A stretch of DNA of 46,316 bases from Flavobacteriaceae bacterium UBA3179 (GCA_002364245.1 DEXR01000022.1:19414-65729), one strand, 5' to 3'. Positions 35,341 to 44,262 are shown, counted from the first letter of the stretch. Numbers and translations: made by a program. Notes: a model not told the origin generated them from the sequence alone.

Positions 35341-35781
35341 ATGTACACTACCCTTCAATTTGTTCATTCATATTGGGCATACCTTGTTTTAGTAATCGTT
35401 TTTTTGGCAACAATAAACGCTCTAATAGGCTTTTTTTCTAATAAAGAATACTCTCCTAGAGATTTCAGAATTTCGTTGTTTGCGTTAATCGTAACACATA
35501 TTCAGTTATTGGTAGGTCTAATACTTTATTTTGTGTCGCCGCTAGGGTTACAATCGTTGACAAGTAATGGCATGAGCACAGTTATGAAAGATTCTATGTT
35601 ACGTTTATACGCAGTAGAACACCCACTTATAATGATACTTACTATTATATTTATAACAATTGGGTATTCAAAACACAAAAAGAAATTGGTGTCTAAACCA
35701 AAATTCAAAATGCTGGCCATTTTTTATACCATTGGCCTTATTTTAATGTTAAGCAGAATCCCTTGGAGCCAGTGGTTTTAA
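35341..35781 (+). CDS. Four-helix membrane protein (cytochrome b-like)
   Basis: A 146-residue integral membrane protein with four predicted helices, roughly at residues 10-30, 43-66, 90-108 and 121-138. Histidines fall near or in helices (FVHSYWAYLV, VTHIQLLVG, VEHPLIMILT), a pattern that could bind haem; similar flavobacterial proteins are often labelled cytochrome B, which I recall but cannot verify. The C-terminus LSRIPWSQWF is aromatic. The start at 35341 follows the promoter; a longer frame from 35284 begins inside the terminator of the previous gene. The function is unknown. It converges on the nuclease gene with a shared terminator between. Confidence 0.7.
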   Translation: MYTTLQFVHSYWAYLVLVIVFLATINALIGFFSNKEYSPRDFRISLFALIVTHIQLLVGLILYFVSPLGLQSLTSNGMSTVMKDSMLRLYAVEHPLIMILTIIFITIGYSKHKKKLVSKPKFKMLAIFYTIGLILMLSRIPWSQWF

Positions 35782-35787
35782 AAAATA

Positions 35788-35816
35788 AAAAAAGCGCTTT
35801 TAAAGCGCTTTTTTTA
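35788..35816. terminator. Bidirectional terminator
   Basis: AAAAGCGCTTT and AAAGCGCTTTT form a stem around a minimal loop, with A and T runs outside, between convergent genes ending at 35781 and 35838. Confidence 0.8.
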
Positions 35817-35837
35817 TTAGCTTTAATGATAATAGCT

Positions 35838-36893
35838 TTATTCTGAAACTTCTTTAATTAAATAAACAAATACTGGAAAGTGATCACTATACCCCCCTGT
35901 AAAACCACCTACAAAACTGCGGTACGGATAGCCCTTATAGCGGCCCCTGGGATTTGCTAAATAGCTTTTATTATATATACCTGCTTTATAAAACCGATAA
36001 GATGAATAATCCTTTTTCAATAACTCCTTTGAGAGGATCATTTGGTCAAATAAATTCCAGCTGTCCCTCCAAGCCAAAGTACCAATTCCTTTATTGTACA
36101 TCTCTTCCATGGGGTTGTACAATTCTTTAATTTTAACATCTTCTCTGTTTTCTTTGGCTTTTAAAACTTCTTTTACACTTGGGCTAGTAGGATCGTCATT
36201 CATATCGCCCATAGTAATAATCTTGGCATACGGATCTTCACTGAAAAGGGAGTCGATAATCCGTTTGTTTAGTTTTGCTGCCTTTATCCGTTTAGGTCTG
36301 CTTCTCGCTTCTCCACCACTCCGGGAAGGCCAGTGATTTACAATAAAGTGTATTTTCTCTCCATCGAGCATACCACTTACCAATAATTGATCTCGAGTAT
36401 ATACCCGTTTGGTCCGATCGTTATCTCTATATATTAGAAGTGGAAGCGCTTTGTAGTTGGTAGGGATGAATAATCTTTTTTGATACAAAAGTGCTACGTC
36501 AATTCCACGTCTGTCGGGCGAATCAAATTGCACGATGCCGTAATCTTTGTATAAAAGAGGCTCTTGGTTTACAAGATCTTCCAATACTTTTCTGTTTTCA
36601 ATTTCTGCAACGCCTATTATTGCTGGACTGGTTCCTGTAACATCTTTTCCTATTTCAGAAATAACTTTCGCCATATTGGCAAGTTTTTGTTTATAAACAC
36701 CTTCCCGTAGGTCTTCCCCCATTTCCATTATCGGGCTGGCTTCATCATTTATAGCAGTGTCATCCTCTGGATCATATAAATTTTCCAAATTATAAAAAGC
36801 GATGGTGTTTACTTTATATTTTTTTTCTTCTTGTGCCGAAACACCAAGCAGTGAAAAAGTAAAGATCAATAGCAGGTAATGCTTGAATTTCAT
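35838..36893 (-). CDS. Secreted endonuclease/exonuclease/phosphatase-family protein
   Basis: A 351-residue exported enzyme of the EEP (DNase I-like) fold. The signal peptide MKFKHYLLLIFTFSLLGVSA is followed by the family motifs in order: FYNLENLYD near the N-terminus, GVAEIENRKVL (metal-binding Glu), HFIVNHWPSRSGGE (catalytic His), ITMGDMNDDP (Asp/Asn) and the terminal YSDHFPVFVYL (Asp-His). All catalytic residues are present, so it should be an active phosphodiesterase or phosphatase; nucleic acid is the likely but unproven substrate. It is divergent from a TonB receptor/DUF5689 lipoprotein pair with promoter elements only 20 bases apart, which suggests common control and a joint role in feeding on extracellular polymers or phosphate. 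Confidence 0.9.
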   Translation of the reverse strand: MKFKHYLLLIFTFSLLGVSAQEEKKYKVNTIAFYNLENLYDPEDDTAINDEASPIMEMGEDLREGVYKQKLANMAKVISEIGKDVTGTSPAIIGVAEIENRKVLEDLVNQEPLLYKDYGIVQFDSPDRRGIDVALLYQKRLFIPTNYKALPLLIYRDNDRTKRVYTRDQLLVSGMLDGEKIHFIVNHWPSRSGGEARSRPKRIKAAKLNKRIIDSLFSEDPYAKIITMGDMNDDPTSPSVKEVLKAKENREDVKIKELYNPMEEMYNKGIGTLAWRDSWNLFDQMILSKELLKKDYSSYRFYKAGIYNKSYLANPRGRYKGYPYRSFVGGFTGGYSDHFPVFVYLIKEVSE

Positions 36894-36940
36894 AGTAGTA
36901 ACAGATTATGTTTGTGTAAATTTCAATACAAATTCGAGGC

Positions 36941-36948
36941 CAAAAGTA
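36941..36948 (-). promoter_or_regulatory. -7 promoter element for the nuclease gene
   Basis: On the minus strand this reads TACTTTTG, an exact TAnnTTTG match, 47 bases before the ATG at 36893. Its upstream region overlaps the opposing promoter. Confidence 0.5.
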
Positions 36949-36968
36949 GGTATTTCATTTAAAAAATG

Positions 36969-36976
36969 TAGTTTTG
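36969..36976 (+). promoter_or_regulatory. -7 promoter element for the receptor/lipoprotein operon
   Basis: TAGTTTTG matches TAnnTTTG exactly, 50 bases before the ATG at 37027. It stands back to back with the nuclease promoter at 36941-36948. Confidence 0.5.
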
Positions 36977-37026
36977 CCCCGCAAGAATATTACTAATTTA
37001 ATTTTTTTAAACTAACTAACAACAGG

Positions 37027-39879
37027 ATGAAACAGTTCATTTTAACTTTATGGATTGGGTTGTTGGGCGCTTTTTCTTTATTCGCCCAAGATGCAATTGT
37101 AAAGGGAAGGGTTGTGGATACAAATTCCAGTGAGCCGGTACCGGACGTTGAAGTAAGTATTCAATCCAGCAATTTTAGTGCTGAAACCTCTACCGAAGGT
37201 ACTTTCAATATTACAGGAAGTGATTTGCCACAAGGAGAACAAGTACTTTTGATCGCTAAGCCTGGTTATATAAACCAGCAAATTCCTATCACCATTCAAA
37301 ATGGAAAAACCATTGATTTAGACCCTATTTTACTCGAAGTCGATCTTACGGCCGTGGAGGCCGAAATAGGTGTCATCAGCCTTTCAGATAATGAGCTGGA
37401 CCAAGACGATGGCACTTCTTTTAATATTTCAGGGCTTTTACAGGCATCAAGGGATGTATTTCTTAATGCTGCTGCTTTTGATTTTAGTGCTACTTTTTTC
37501 CGTCCAAGAGGTTTGGATAATGAAAACGGGAAGGTACTCATCAATGGTATTGAAATGAACAAACAATATAACGGTCGTCCACAATGGAGCAATTGGGGCG
37601 GTCTTAATGATGCACAACGAAACCGGGAATTTTCAATGGGCTTGAGCCCCAATGATTACACCTTTGGGGGAATTGCCGGGACTACCAATATCGTTATGCG
37701 AGCTTCTCAATACAGAGAAGGAGGCCGTGTATCGTATGCTATGGCAAACCGAAGTTATTCAGGTCGTGTTATGGGATCCTACAACAGTGGTTTGTTAAAC
37801 AATGGTTGGGCTTATTCAGTATTGGTTTCCAGAAGGTTTGGCGATGAAGGATATATAGAAGGTACCTTATATGATGCCAATTCCATATTTGCTTCTGTAG
37901 AAAAACAATTGAACGATGACCATAGTTTAAACTTTTCGGCTTTTTATACACCCAATAGAAGAGGAAAATCTACAGCTATTACCCAAGAAATGAAAGACCT
38001 GAAAGATAGAAGGTATAATCCAAACTGGGGTTATCAAGATGGAGATATGAGAAATAGCCGTGTTCGGGAAATTGAAGAACCAGTTATTATGTTAAACCAT
38101 TACTGGGATATTTCTGATAAAACAACACTAAACACCAACCTTGGCTACCAGTTTGGAAAAATGGGAAATACCCGTATAGACAATGGAGGTACAAGATTGA
38201 TTACCATCGATGGGGAAGAAGCTTATATTGGTGGTGCAAGAAATCCGTTGGGTAATTATTACCAACGCCTGCCCAGTTATTTTCTTCAAGATGACGATCC
38301 AACAACTGCTGATTACCGAAATGCCTATTTGGCCGAACAGGAGTTTATAAATGACGGACAATTGGACTGGGAATCATTGTATAGAGCCAATGCCATTGTA
38401 AGGGCAGCTGGTGGAAATTCCATTTATGCAATACAAGAAGATAGAACAGACGACACCCAATTTACTGTAAATTCTATTTTAAATACGAGCTTAGCTGAGA
38501 ATATCCTTTTTACAGGAAGTGTTAATTATCGTAATTTAAAAAGTGAAAATTTTGCCGAGCTAAAAGACCTATTAGGTGGTACAGGGTATCTTGATGTTGA
38601 TTTCTTTGCTGGCGAAGATGCCCAGAACCAACAAATAAGTGTTGGCGATGTAGCACAAAGTGATTTGCAAAACCGAAATCGGATTGTAAAAAAAGGAGAG
38701 CGCTACAAGTATAATTACGACATCAATGCCGATGTACTTACAGGTTTTGCACAAGCCCAATTTAAATACAACAAAGTAGACTTTTACACAGGTGCCGAAG
38801 TTTCATCAACTAATTACCAACGTAACGGATTATATGAAAACGGAAATTACCCTGGAAATAGATCGCTGGGGAAAAGCGAGAAAGTAAGCTTTACTAACTT
38901 TAAAATTAAAGGAGGGGCAACCTATAAAGTAACAGGCCGTCATTTGGTTGATTTTAATGCCGGTTACTTAACAAAAGCACCAAGTATTCGCAATACCTTT
39001 AGTAATTCGCGCCAAAATAACGATGTGGTCATTGGCTTGGAAGATGAAAAAATTACTAGTGCCGATCTTAGTTATATTTTCCGCTCACCAATTGTAAAAG
39101 CAAGACTGACTGGATTTTATGCAAACATCAAAGATGCAACAGATATAGGTTTCTACTTTACTGAAAATCTAACAGGCCTCGGTTATGATGAAGGGGCCTT
39201 TGTTCAAGAAGTAATCACAGGGGCTGAAAAAAGACATTTAGGTGCCGAATTGGGAATTGAAGCCCAAGTAACACCGACAGTTAAATTGAAAGCTGCAGCA
39301 TCTGTTGGGCAGTATATTTATAACAACAATCCAAACCTGTATTTAACAAGTGATGATTTTGAAGGTCCATTGACCTTTGGCGATGGAACAACGAATTTAA
39401 AAAACTACCATATTGCAGGAGGGCCAGAAAGAGCCTATCAATTAGGGTTTGAATACCGCGATCCTAATTTCTGGTGGGTTGGTGCAACTACCAATTATTT
39501 CAGCAATGCGTATATTGATGTAAATAACTTGGCACGCTCTGCCAATTTCAGTACAGATTTTGACGGGCAACCGTATTCAAATTATGATCCTGAAGTTGCA
39601 AAACAACTGCTTAAACAAGAAGAGTTTGGTGATTACTTTTTAGTAAATGCAGTAGGTGGGAAATCCTGGAAAATAGATGATTACTACGTAGGTTTCTTTG
39701 CAGTAATTAACAATATCTTAAATCAAGAGTATAAAACGGGAGGTTTTGAACAAGGAAGAAAAACCACCTATCCAGATTTACAGGAAGACCAATCCAGGGC
39801 AAACGGCGCTATTTTTGGGCCCCGTTATTTCTTTGGGTATGGTACCACTTATTACTTAAACTTTTACGTACGCTTTTAA
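37027..39879 (+). CDS. TonB-dependent receptor paired with a DUF5689 lipoprotein
   Basis: A 950-residue receptor: signal peptide (MKQFILTLWIGLLGAFSLFA), a carboxypeptidase-regulatory-like domain (VKGRVVDTNSSEPVPDVEVS; about 25-105), a plug (FFRPRGLDNENGKVLINGIE ... GIAGTTNIVMRASQYREGG) and a long barrel ending in YYLNFYVRF. It is a paralogue of the receptor at 32657 but has large extra loops. It is followed after 32 bases by a lipoprotein in the position where SusC receptors have SusD, suggesting a SusCD-like receptor with a different surface lid. The substrate is unknown; the divergent nuclease points to nucleic acid or a breakdown product. Confidence 0.9.
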   Translation: MKQFILTLWIGLLGAFSLFAQDAIVKGRVVDTNSSEPVPDVEVSIQSSNFSAETSTEGTFNITGSDLPQGEQVLLIAKPGYINQQIPITIQNGKTIDLDPILLEVDLTAVEAEIGVISLSDNELDQDDGTSFNISGLLQASRDVFLNAAAFDFSATFFRPRGLDNENGKVLINGIEMNKQYNGRPQWSNWGGLNDAQRNREFSMGLSPNDYTFGGIAGTTNIVMRASQYREGGRVSYAMANRSYSGRVMGSYNSGLLNNGWAYSVLVSRRFGDEGYIEGTLYDANSIFASVEKQLNDDHSLNFSAFYTPNRRGKSTAITQEMKDLKDRRYNPNWGYQDGDMRNSRVREIEEPVIMLNHYWDISDKTTLNTNLGYQFGKMGNTRIDNGGTRLITIDGEEAYIGGARNPLGNYYQRLPSYFLQDDDPTTADYRNAYLAEQEFINDGQLDWESLYRANAIVRAAGGNSIYAIQEDRTDDTQFTVNSILNTSLAENILFTGSVNYRNLKSENFAELKDLLGGTGYLDVDFFAGEDAQNQQISVGDVAQSDLQNRNRIVKKGERYKYNYDINADVLTGFAQAQFKYNKVDFYTGAEVSSTNYQRNGLYENGNYPGNRSLGKSEKVSFTNFKIKGGATYKVTGRHLVDFNAGYLTKAPSIRNTFSNSRQNNDVVIGLEDEKITSADLSYIFRSPIVKARLTGFYANIKDATDIGFYFTENLTGLGYDEGAFVQEVITGAEKRHLGAELGIEAQVTPTVKLKAAASVGQYIYNNNPNLYLTSDDFEGPLTFGDGTTNLKNYHIAGGPERAYQLGFEYRDPNFWWVGATTNYFSNAYIDVNNLARSANFSTDFDGQPYSNYDPEVAKQLLKQEEFGDYFLVNAVGGKSWKIDDYYVGFFAVINNILNQEYKTGGFEQGRKTTYPDLQEDQSRANGAIFGPRYFFGYGTTYYLNFYVRF

Positions 39880-39911
39880 ACAAAACCGAATAAAACAAAT
39901 ACCGATATAAA

Positions 39912-41312
39912 ATGAAAACTTTTAATTTTTATAAACTGATAACCCTGTTCTTGCTGGCAGTAGTAGCTACTTCTTGTGTTCAGGATGACGAATTTGACGT
40001 GCCGGATACTAATGTTGAAGCCCCAAACATCACGGGGTCGATCATTACCATTGGAGCATTAAACGATGCTTTATTGCAGGAAATGAATACTAACGGAAAT
40101 TCAACATTAACTTTTACCGAAACAGATACTTATGTTTCGGGATATGTGATATCAAGTGATGAAGCTGGTAACTTTTTTGAAGAAATAATTATCCAAGACG
40201 AAGCATCTAGTCCGCTTAGAGGTGTAAAAATACTTGTTGATGTAAACCCATTGTTTACTACTTATGAGTTTGGTAGAAAAATTTTCATAAAACTAGATGG
40301 TCTTACGGTAGGTATGGACAGCGGTGTATTAACTTTAGGAGTTCGAGATGGGGTTGAAGTAGGACAAATTTCAGAATCCCAAATAGGTGAATTTTTGATA
40401 CGCGATATCGAAGTGGCCGAAATTACTCCACTATCTTTAAATATTGCTGATTTTACCCAAGACAAAACAAACCTATATGTTCAATTGAGCAATGTACAGT
40501 TTAACCGAAGTGAAGTGCTTGGCGACAATAGAAAAACATTTGCAGGGGAACCAAGCGATAGTTTTGATGGCGAGCGTATTTTAGAAAGCTGTGGAACTGG
40601 TAACACAACAATATTCAGCACTAGTACATTTGCAGATTTTAAATCATTGTTACTACCTACAGGACAAGGCACAATATCGGCAATCCTTACTCGCGATTTT
40701 ACAGGAAATGAATTTAATATAGTGGTAAACGACCCTTCCACAATTAATTTTGACAACGAACGTTGCGACCCTGAATTTTTTGTGTGTACTACCCCAAGTG
40801 GTGGTGGGGCACCATTCTTTAATGTAGATTTTGAAGAATTTGATGCTATTGAAGAGTTTGTAGATGCAGGATGGACGAATGTAAACGTAAATGGCGGTAG
40901 TACTGTTTGGCAAATAGGAAACTTCGATAATAGTAATTATGCGCAAATATCTGGTTTTAACTCTGGAGAAGATGATATAGAAACCTGGCTGGTAACGCCA
41001 GAAATTGATATGGACAATACCACAGGTGAAGAATTGAGCTTTGAGGTTCAAGCTAGTTTTGACAATGGTACCATTTTAAGCGTGTTGTTCTCTACTAACT
41101 TTACAGGTGATGTTACCACGGCAGATTGGCAATATTTAGATGCCAATATTCCAACGGGTCCAACAGATGGTTTTGGAGACTTCCAGCCCGTTGGTCCAAT
41201 TAACGTTTCATGTATTGATGGTCCCATTCATATTGCATTTTTATATGAAGGTTCAGACCCTAATGCAACCACTCGTTATCACGTGGATAATATTAAGGTT
41301 ACAGGAAACTAA
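39912..41312 (+). CDS. DUF5689 (OB-fold-like) lipoprotein with C-terminal jelly-roll domain
   Basis: A 466-residue predicted surface lipoprotein. The signal peptide ends in a lipobox (VVATSC, Cys 22) followed by the acidic residues VQDDEFD, a lipoprotein surface export-like signal. The DUF5689 region (about 40-285) has OB-fold-style strands, YVSGYVISSDEAGNFFEEII, IQDE, and KIFIKLDGLTVG, resembling OB modules found with extracellular nucleases. The last ~170 residues (FFNVDFEEFDAIEEF ... YHVDNIKVTGN) look like a choice-of-anchor J jelly-roll, a binding domain. It is the second gene of the operon with the TonB receptor, ending at a strong terminator. The binding role is inferred. Confidence 0.82.
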   Translation: MKTFNFYKLITLFLLAVVATSCVQDDEFDVPDTNVEAPNITGSIITIGALNDALLQEMNTNGNSTLTFTETDTYVSGYVISSDEAGNFFEEIIIQDEASSPLRGVKILVDVNPLFTTYEFGRKIFIKLDGLTVGMDSGVLTLGVRDGVEVGQISESQIGEFLIRDIEVAEITPLSLNIADFTQDKTNLYVQLSNVQFNRSEVLGDNRKTFAGEPSDSFDGERILESCGTGNTTIFSTSTFADFKSLLLPTGQGTISAILTRDFTGNEFNIVVNDPSTINFDNERCDPEFFVCTTPSGGGAPFFNVDFEEFDAIEEFVDAGWTNVNVNGGSTVWQIGNFDNSNYAQISGFNSGEDDIETWLVTPEIDMDNTTGEELSFEVQASFDNGTILSVLFSTNFTGDVTTADWQYLDANIPTGPTDGFGDFQPVGPINVSCIDGPIHIAFLYEGSDPNATTRYHVDNIKVTGN

Positions 41313-41332
41313 AACAGTTAACCTTATAAAAA

Positions 41333-41368
41333 ACTATAAGGGCTCCAAATGGAGCCCTTTTTTTATAG
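41333..41368 (+). terminator. Terminator of the receptor/DUF5689 operon
   Basis: AAGGGCTCC (41338-41346) pairs with GGAGCCCTT (41351-41359) around AAAT, with the stem extended by CTATA/TATAG and a T run. The coding frame of hflX is open through this site, but its real start lies downstream. Confidence 0.9.
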
Positions 41369-41445
41369 CTGGAGAATTTCCCTGCTTTTTAGACCACAGT
41401 CCGTTAAATGATTATAAATACAAAATTCTGAAGCAAAAGCTTTTG

Positions 41446-41453
41446 TATCTTTG
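41446..41453 (+). promoter_or_regulatory. -7 promoter element for hflX
   Basis: TATCTTTG matches TAnnTTTG exactly, 16 bases before the ATG at 41470. It supports that start. Confidence 0.6.
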
Positions 41454-41469
41454 TTTCAGAATTAAATAT

Positions 41470-42681
41470 ATGATTGAACAAACCAAAATAGAATACGAAA
41501 AAACCATACTCATTGGTTTAATAACTCAATATCAAGACGAGGAAAAGTCTCAAGAATATTTAGACGAACTGGAGTTTCTTGCTTATACAGCAGGAGGTGA
41601 AGTATCAAAACGCTTTACACAAAAAATGGATTCCCCAAATCCTAAAACCTTTATTGGAAGCGGAAAAATGGAGCAAGTACGGGAATTTGTTGAAGAAAAC
41701 GATATCGGTACCGCTATTTTTGATGATGAATTATCACCCGCTCAACAAAAAAACATTGAAAAAATATTACGGTGTAAAATTATAGACCGAACAAACCTTA
41801 TTCTAGATATTTTCGCACAACGTGCCAAAACCAGTTATGCCCGCACGCAAGTAGAACTGGCACAATACGAGTATTTATTACCTCGATTGGCCGGTATGTG
41901 GACGCACCTGGAACGTCAGCGTGGTGGTATTGGTATGCGTGGTCCTGGTGAAACCGAAATTGAAACTGACCGCCGTATCGTTCGAGACCGTATTACGCTT
42001 CTGAAGAAAAAATTAGAGAAGATTGATAAGCAGATGGAAGTGCAAAGGGGAAACCGTGGTTCTTTAGTACGAGTTGCTTTGGTGGGATATACCAATGTTG
42101 GTAAATCTACCTTGATGAACAGTATTAGTAAAAGCGAAGTGTTTGCCGAAAACAAACTCTTTGCAACGTTAGATACCACTGTTAGAAAAGTAGTGATTGG
42201 TAACCTACCTTTTTTATTGACCGATACCGTTGGGTTTATCAGAAAATTGCCTACACAGTTGGTAGAATCGTTTAAAAGTACACTGGATGAAGTTCGGGAA
42301 GCAGATTTGTTGTTGCACGTAGTCGATATATCTCACCCTTCATTTGAAGATCACATCGCTTCGGTAAACAAAGTATTAGACGAAATTGAAAGTGCCGATA
42401 AACCCGTTATTATGGTCTTCAATAAAATTGATCAATACAAACCGGAAGTAATAGAAGACGACGACTTAGAAACCGAAAGAACAACGGCACATAACACATT
42501 GAAAGATTGGAAACAAACCTGGATGAACCGAGAAGAGAACGCCATTTTCATTTCAGCATTAAATAAAGATAACTTTGAAGAATTTAGAAAACTGGTTTAT
42601 GAAAAAGTAAGGGATATTCACGTTACCCGTTTTCCTTATAATAACTTTCTGTATCCAGAGAAGTATCTATATGAAGAATAA
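41470..42681 (+). CDS. hflX: Ribosome-associated GTPase HflX
   Basis: A 403-residue cytoplasmic GTPase that binds the large ribosomal subunit and splits or rescues stalled ribosomes, especially under stress. The N-terminal domain has SPAQQKNIEKIL and RTNLILDIFAQRAKTSYART. The linker QRGGIGMRGPGETEIETDRR is the HflX hallmark. The G domain has G1 GYTNVGKST, G3 DTVGFI and G4 FNKID. The frame is open 110 codons further upstream, through the end of the previous gene and its terminator, but the promoter at 41446 and family length fix the start at 41470 (MIEQTKIEYEKTIL). Monocistronic, with a terminator three bases after the stop. Confidence 0.95.
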   Translation: MIEQTKIEYEKTILIGLITQYQDEEKSQEYLDELEFLAYTAGGEVSKRFTQKMDSPNPKTFIGSGKMEQVREFVEENDIGTAIFDDELSPAQQKNIEKILRCKIIDRTNLILDIFAQRAKTSYARTQVELAQYEYLLPRLAGMWTHLERQRGGIGMRGPGETEIETDRRIVRDRITLLKKKLEKIDKQMEVQRGNRGSLVRVALVGYTNVGKSTLMNSISKSEVFAENKLFATLDTTVRKVVIGNLPFLLTDTVGFIRKLPTQLVESFKSTLDEVREADLLLHVVDISHPSFEDHIASVNKVLDEIESADKPVIMVFNKIDQYKPEVIEDDDLETERTTAHNTLKDWKQTWMNREENAIFISALNKDNFEEFRKLVYEKVRDIHVTRFPYNNFLYPEKYLYEE

Positions 42682-42683
42682 AA

Positions 42684-42716
42684 AAAACCGGCAAATTAAA
42701 CTTGCCGGTTTTTTAT
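42684..42716. terminator. Bidirectional terminator after hflX
   Basis: AAAACCGGCAA (42684-42694) pairs perfectly with TTGCCGGTTTT (42702-42712) around a seven-base loop, with A and T runs outside. It is shared with the convergent DUF3078 gene. Confidence 0.92.
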
Positions 42717-42733
42717 AATTTTTTCTATAAGTA

Positions 42734-43642
42734 CTAAAACTTGTAACCTATTCCTACACCAAGGGTTTCACGTATTTGAAAACCTTGTACTGCATTATCG
42801 TCATATATAGCTTGAAAGGTACCATTGGCAGTAATCCAGTCGTTTACTTTCAAAACTAAGTTCATCGTGTAATCAATATCTACATTTTGTGGGTCTTCAA
42901 GATAGTTTGAGTACAACCCTAAAATGTTTTCCATAGAAACATTCTCCATTAGGCTAACTTTATAGTATGCATTTACAGAAGCACCAAATTCAAATCGGGT
43001 CGTTTCATTTGCTTCAACTCCAAAATAACCACCAGCATCGTTAAAAGCTTCTGCTAAAGCAGGGTCGACAGTGGTAAACTTTTCGTTTACAAAGATAAAG
43101 CGTGCGGTTGCAGGGGCTATATTTATTTTAAAATTATCATCTTTTTTCCAAAGCATACCTGGTCCAAATTGTAAATAACCTGGGGACATAAAACGAGTCG
43201 TTTCGGTACGTATTTCGTTACCATCGGCATCTTCACCAAATTCATATCCTTTAGCAAATTGGGTTCTAAAGTTTACAAAAAAGGAATAAAACCAATTGCT
43301 TTCCTGTATTTGACGACCTACAATTGAATTTAATTCCAGCCGGTCATTCGTTTTTCTTGAAAACTCTTCGTCTTTAATTTTAGTGATTCCGTAATCTGCA
43401 AGGATACGGTTATCCCACGTTAGCTTTCCTTGACGGTAATTAAAATCATACGTAAAATTAAGGTTGGCAGCATAATTGGACGTTCCTCCACCAGTCCACT
43501 CTTCATTGAAAGCGGCTTGATTAAAAATTAAGGAAATATTTCCGGATTTTGTCCAACCGTCTTTAGGTTCTTCGGTTTCTTCGTCTTGGGCCATCGCAAT
43601 AAATGGTGAAACAAATAGAAGGAAGATTAAGATTTTTTTCAT
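42734..43642 (-). CDS. DUF3078 family outer-membrane protein
   Basis: A 302-residue exported protein with signal peptide (MKKILIFLLFVSPFIAMAQ) and a DUF3078 domain. GWTKSGNISLIFNQAAFNEE and WTGGGTSNYAANLNFTYDFN are the family-typical opening, followed by regular amphipathic strands and a C-terminal strand ending in GVGIGYKF, as expected for a beta-barrel inserted by the BAM machinery. The family is restricted to Bacteroidota and has no assigned function that I know. It follows the suf genes on the same strand, but has its own promoter element, so it is probably separate. Confidence 0.85.
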   Translation of the reverse strand: MKKILIFLLFVSPFIAMAQDEETEEPKDGWTKSGNISLIFNQAAFNEEWTGGGTSNYAANLNFTYDFNYRQGKLTWDNRILADYGITKIKDEEFSRKTNDRLELNSIVGRQIQESNWFYSFFVNFRTQFAKGYEFGEDADGNEIRTETTRFMSPGYLQFGPGMLWKKDDNFKINIAPATARFIFVNEKFTTVDPALAEAFNDAGGYFGVEANETTRFEFGASVNAYYKVSLMENVSMENILGLYSNYLEDPQNVDIDYTMNLVLKVNDWITANGTFQAIYDDNAVQGFQIRETLGVGIGYKF

Positions 43643-43664
43643 AATTGTTAGGTTTATTTTTTTG

Positions 43665-43672
43665 CAAATATA
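43665..43672 (-). promoter_or_regulatory. -7 promoter element for the DUF3078 gene
   Basis: On the minus strand this reads TATATTTG, an exact TAnnTTTG match, 22 bases before the ATG at 43642. A TTGG about 13-16 bases upstream might be part of the -33 region. Confidence 0.55.
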
Positions 43673-43752
43673 AGGTATCTGGCCAATTTAAAAAGCAGTT
43701 GAATTTTGAAAAGGAATAATTTCGATATATGGAAAACTATTTTCGATGAGGG

Positions 43753-44262
43753 TTACTTTTTCCGCTTAAATAGAGGAACAGACGAACAAGCTTCACCATA
43801 CATCACGCTTTTAGCAACTTCTTGAAGTCTTTGTGCAAGCAGAACATATGCATTTTCCGGGATTGGCTTGTTGGCACAACCTTTAATAATAATAGGTTTG
43901 TCTTTATATTTTGAAATATCTAAGGTGTGTAAAATTTCAGAAAACAAAATACTTTCAAGTGTTTCTGAAGTGCCAACTACCGTTTTCTTAGCATAAGGGG
44001 CTAATTGAAGTGATAGAAACATATATGCCCAACCGGGAATAATAGCATCGGTAGAGCAAAAAAGATTTACAAAACAACCATCATATTGTGACCAATCGTG
44101 CTCTTTTACGTCGTTTCGAAAGTCTTTTTCACGCAGTACAATACCTTCTAATAACCATTGTGAAATATCAATTGAAACCCGTTTACCTTCTGGGTAAAAA
44201 TCTTCAAGGTTAAAGGTAATAAGCTTACTGTTGGCTACGCGGTTTACTATTTGTTCTTCCAT
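43753..44262 (-). CDS. DUF2480 family protein
   Basis: A 169-residue soluble protein matching the Bacteroidota DUF2480 family: MEEQIVNRVANSKLITFNLE, IDISQWLLEGIVLREKDFR, WSQYDGCFVNLFCSTDAIIP and the C-terminal GEACSSVPLFKRKK. Three or four cysteines are present, including CS pairs, which could bind metal or an iron-sulfur cluster. It regularly sits at the end of suf operons in this phylum (from memory), as here, 94 bases after the DUF59 gene, so a role in iron-sulfur cluster assembly is a fair guess, though not demonstrated by sequence. No signal peptide. Confidence 0.85.
   Translation of the reverse strand: MEEQIVNRVANSKLITFNLEDFYPEGKRVSIDISQWLLEGIVLREKDFRNDVKEHDWSQYDGCFVNLFCSTDAIIPGWAYMFLSLQLAPYAKKTVVGTSETLESILFSEILHTLDISKYKDKPIIIKGCANKPIPENAYVLLAQRLQEVAKSVMYGEACSSVPLFKRKK

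Noticed and set aside
41140..41469. 110-codon upstream extension of the hflX frame
   Set aside because: It runs through the end of the DUF5689 gene and its terminator. The HflX family start and the promoter at 41446 support 41470.
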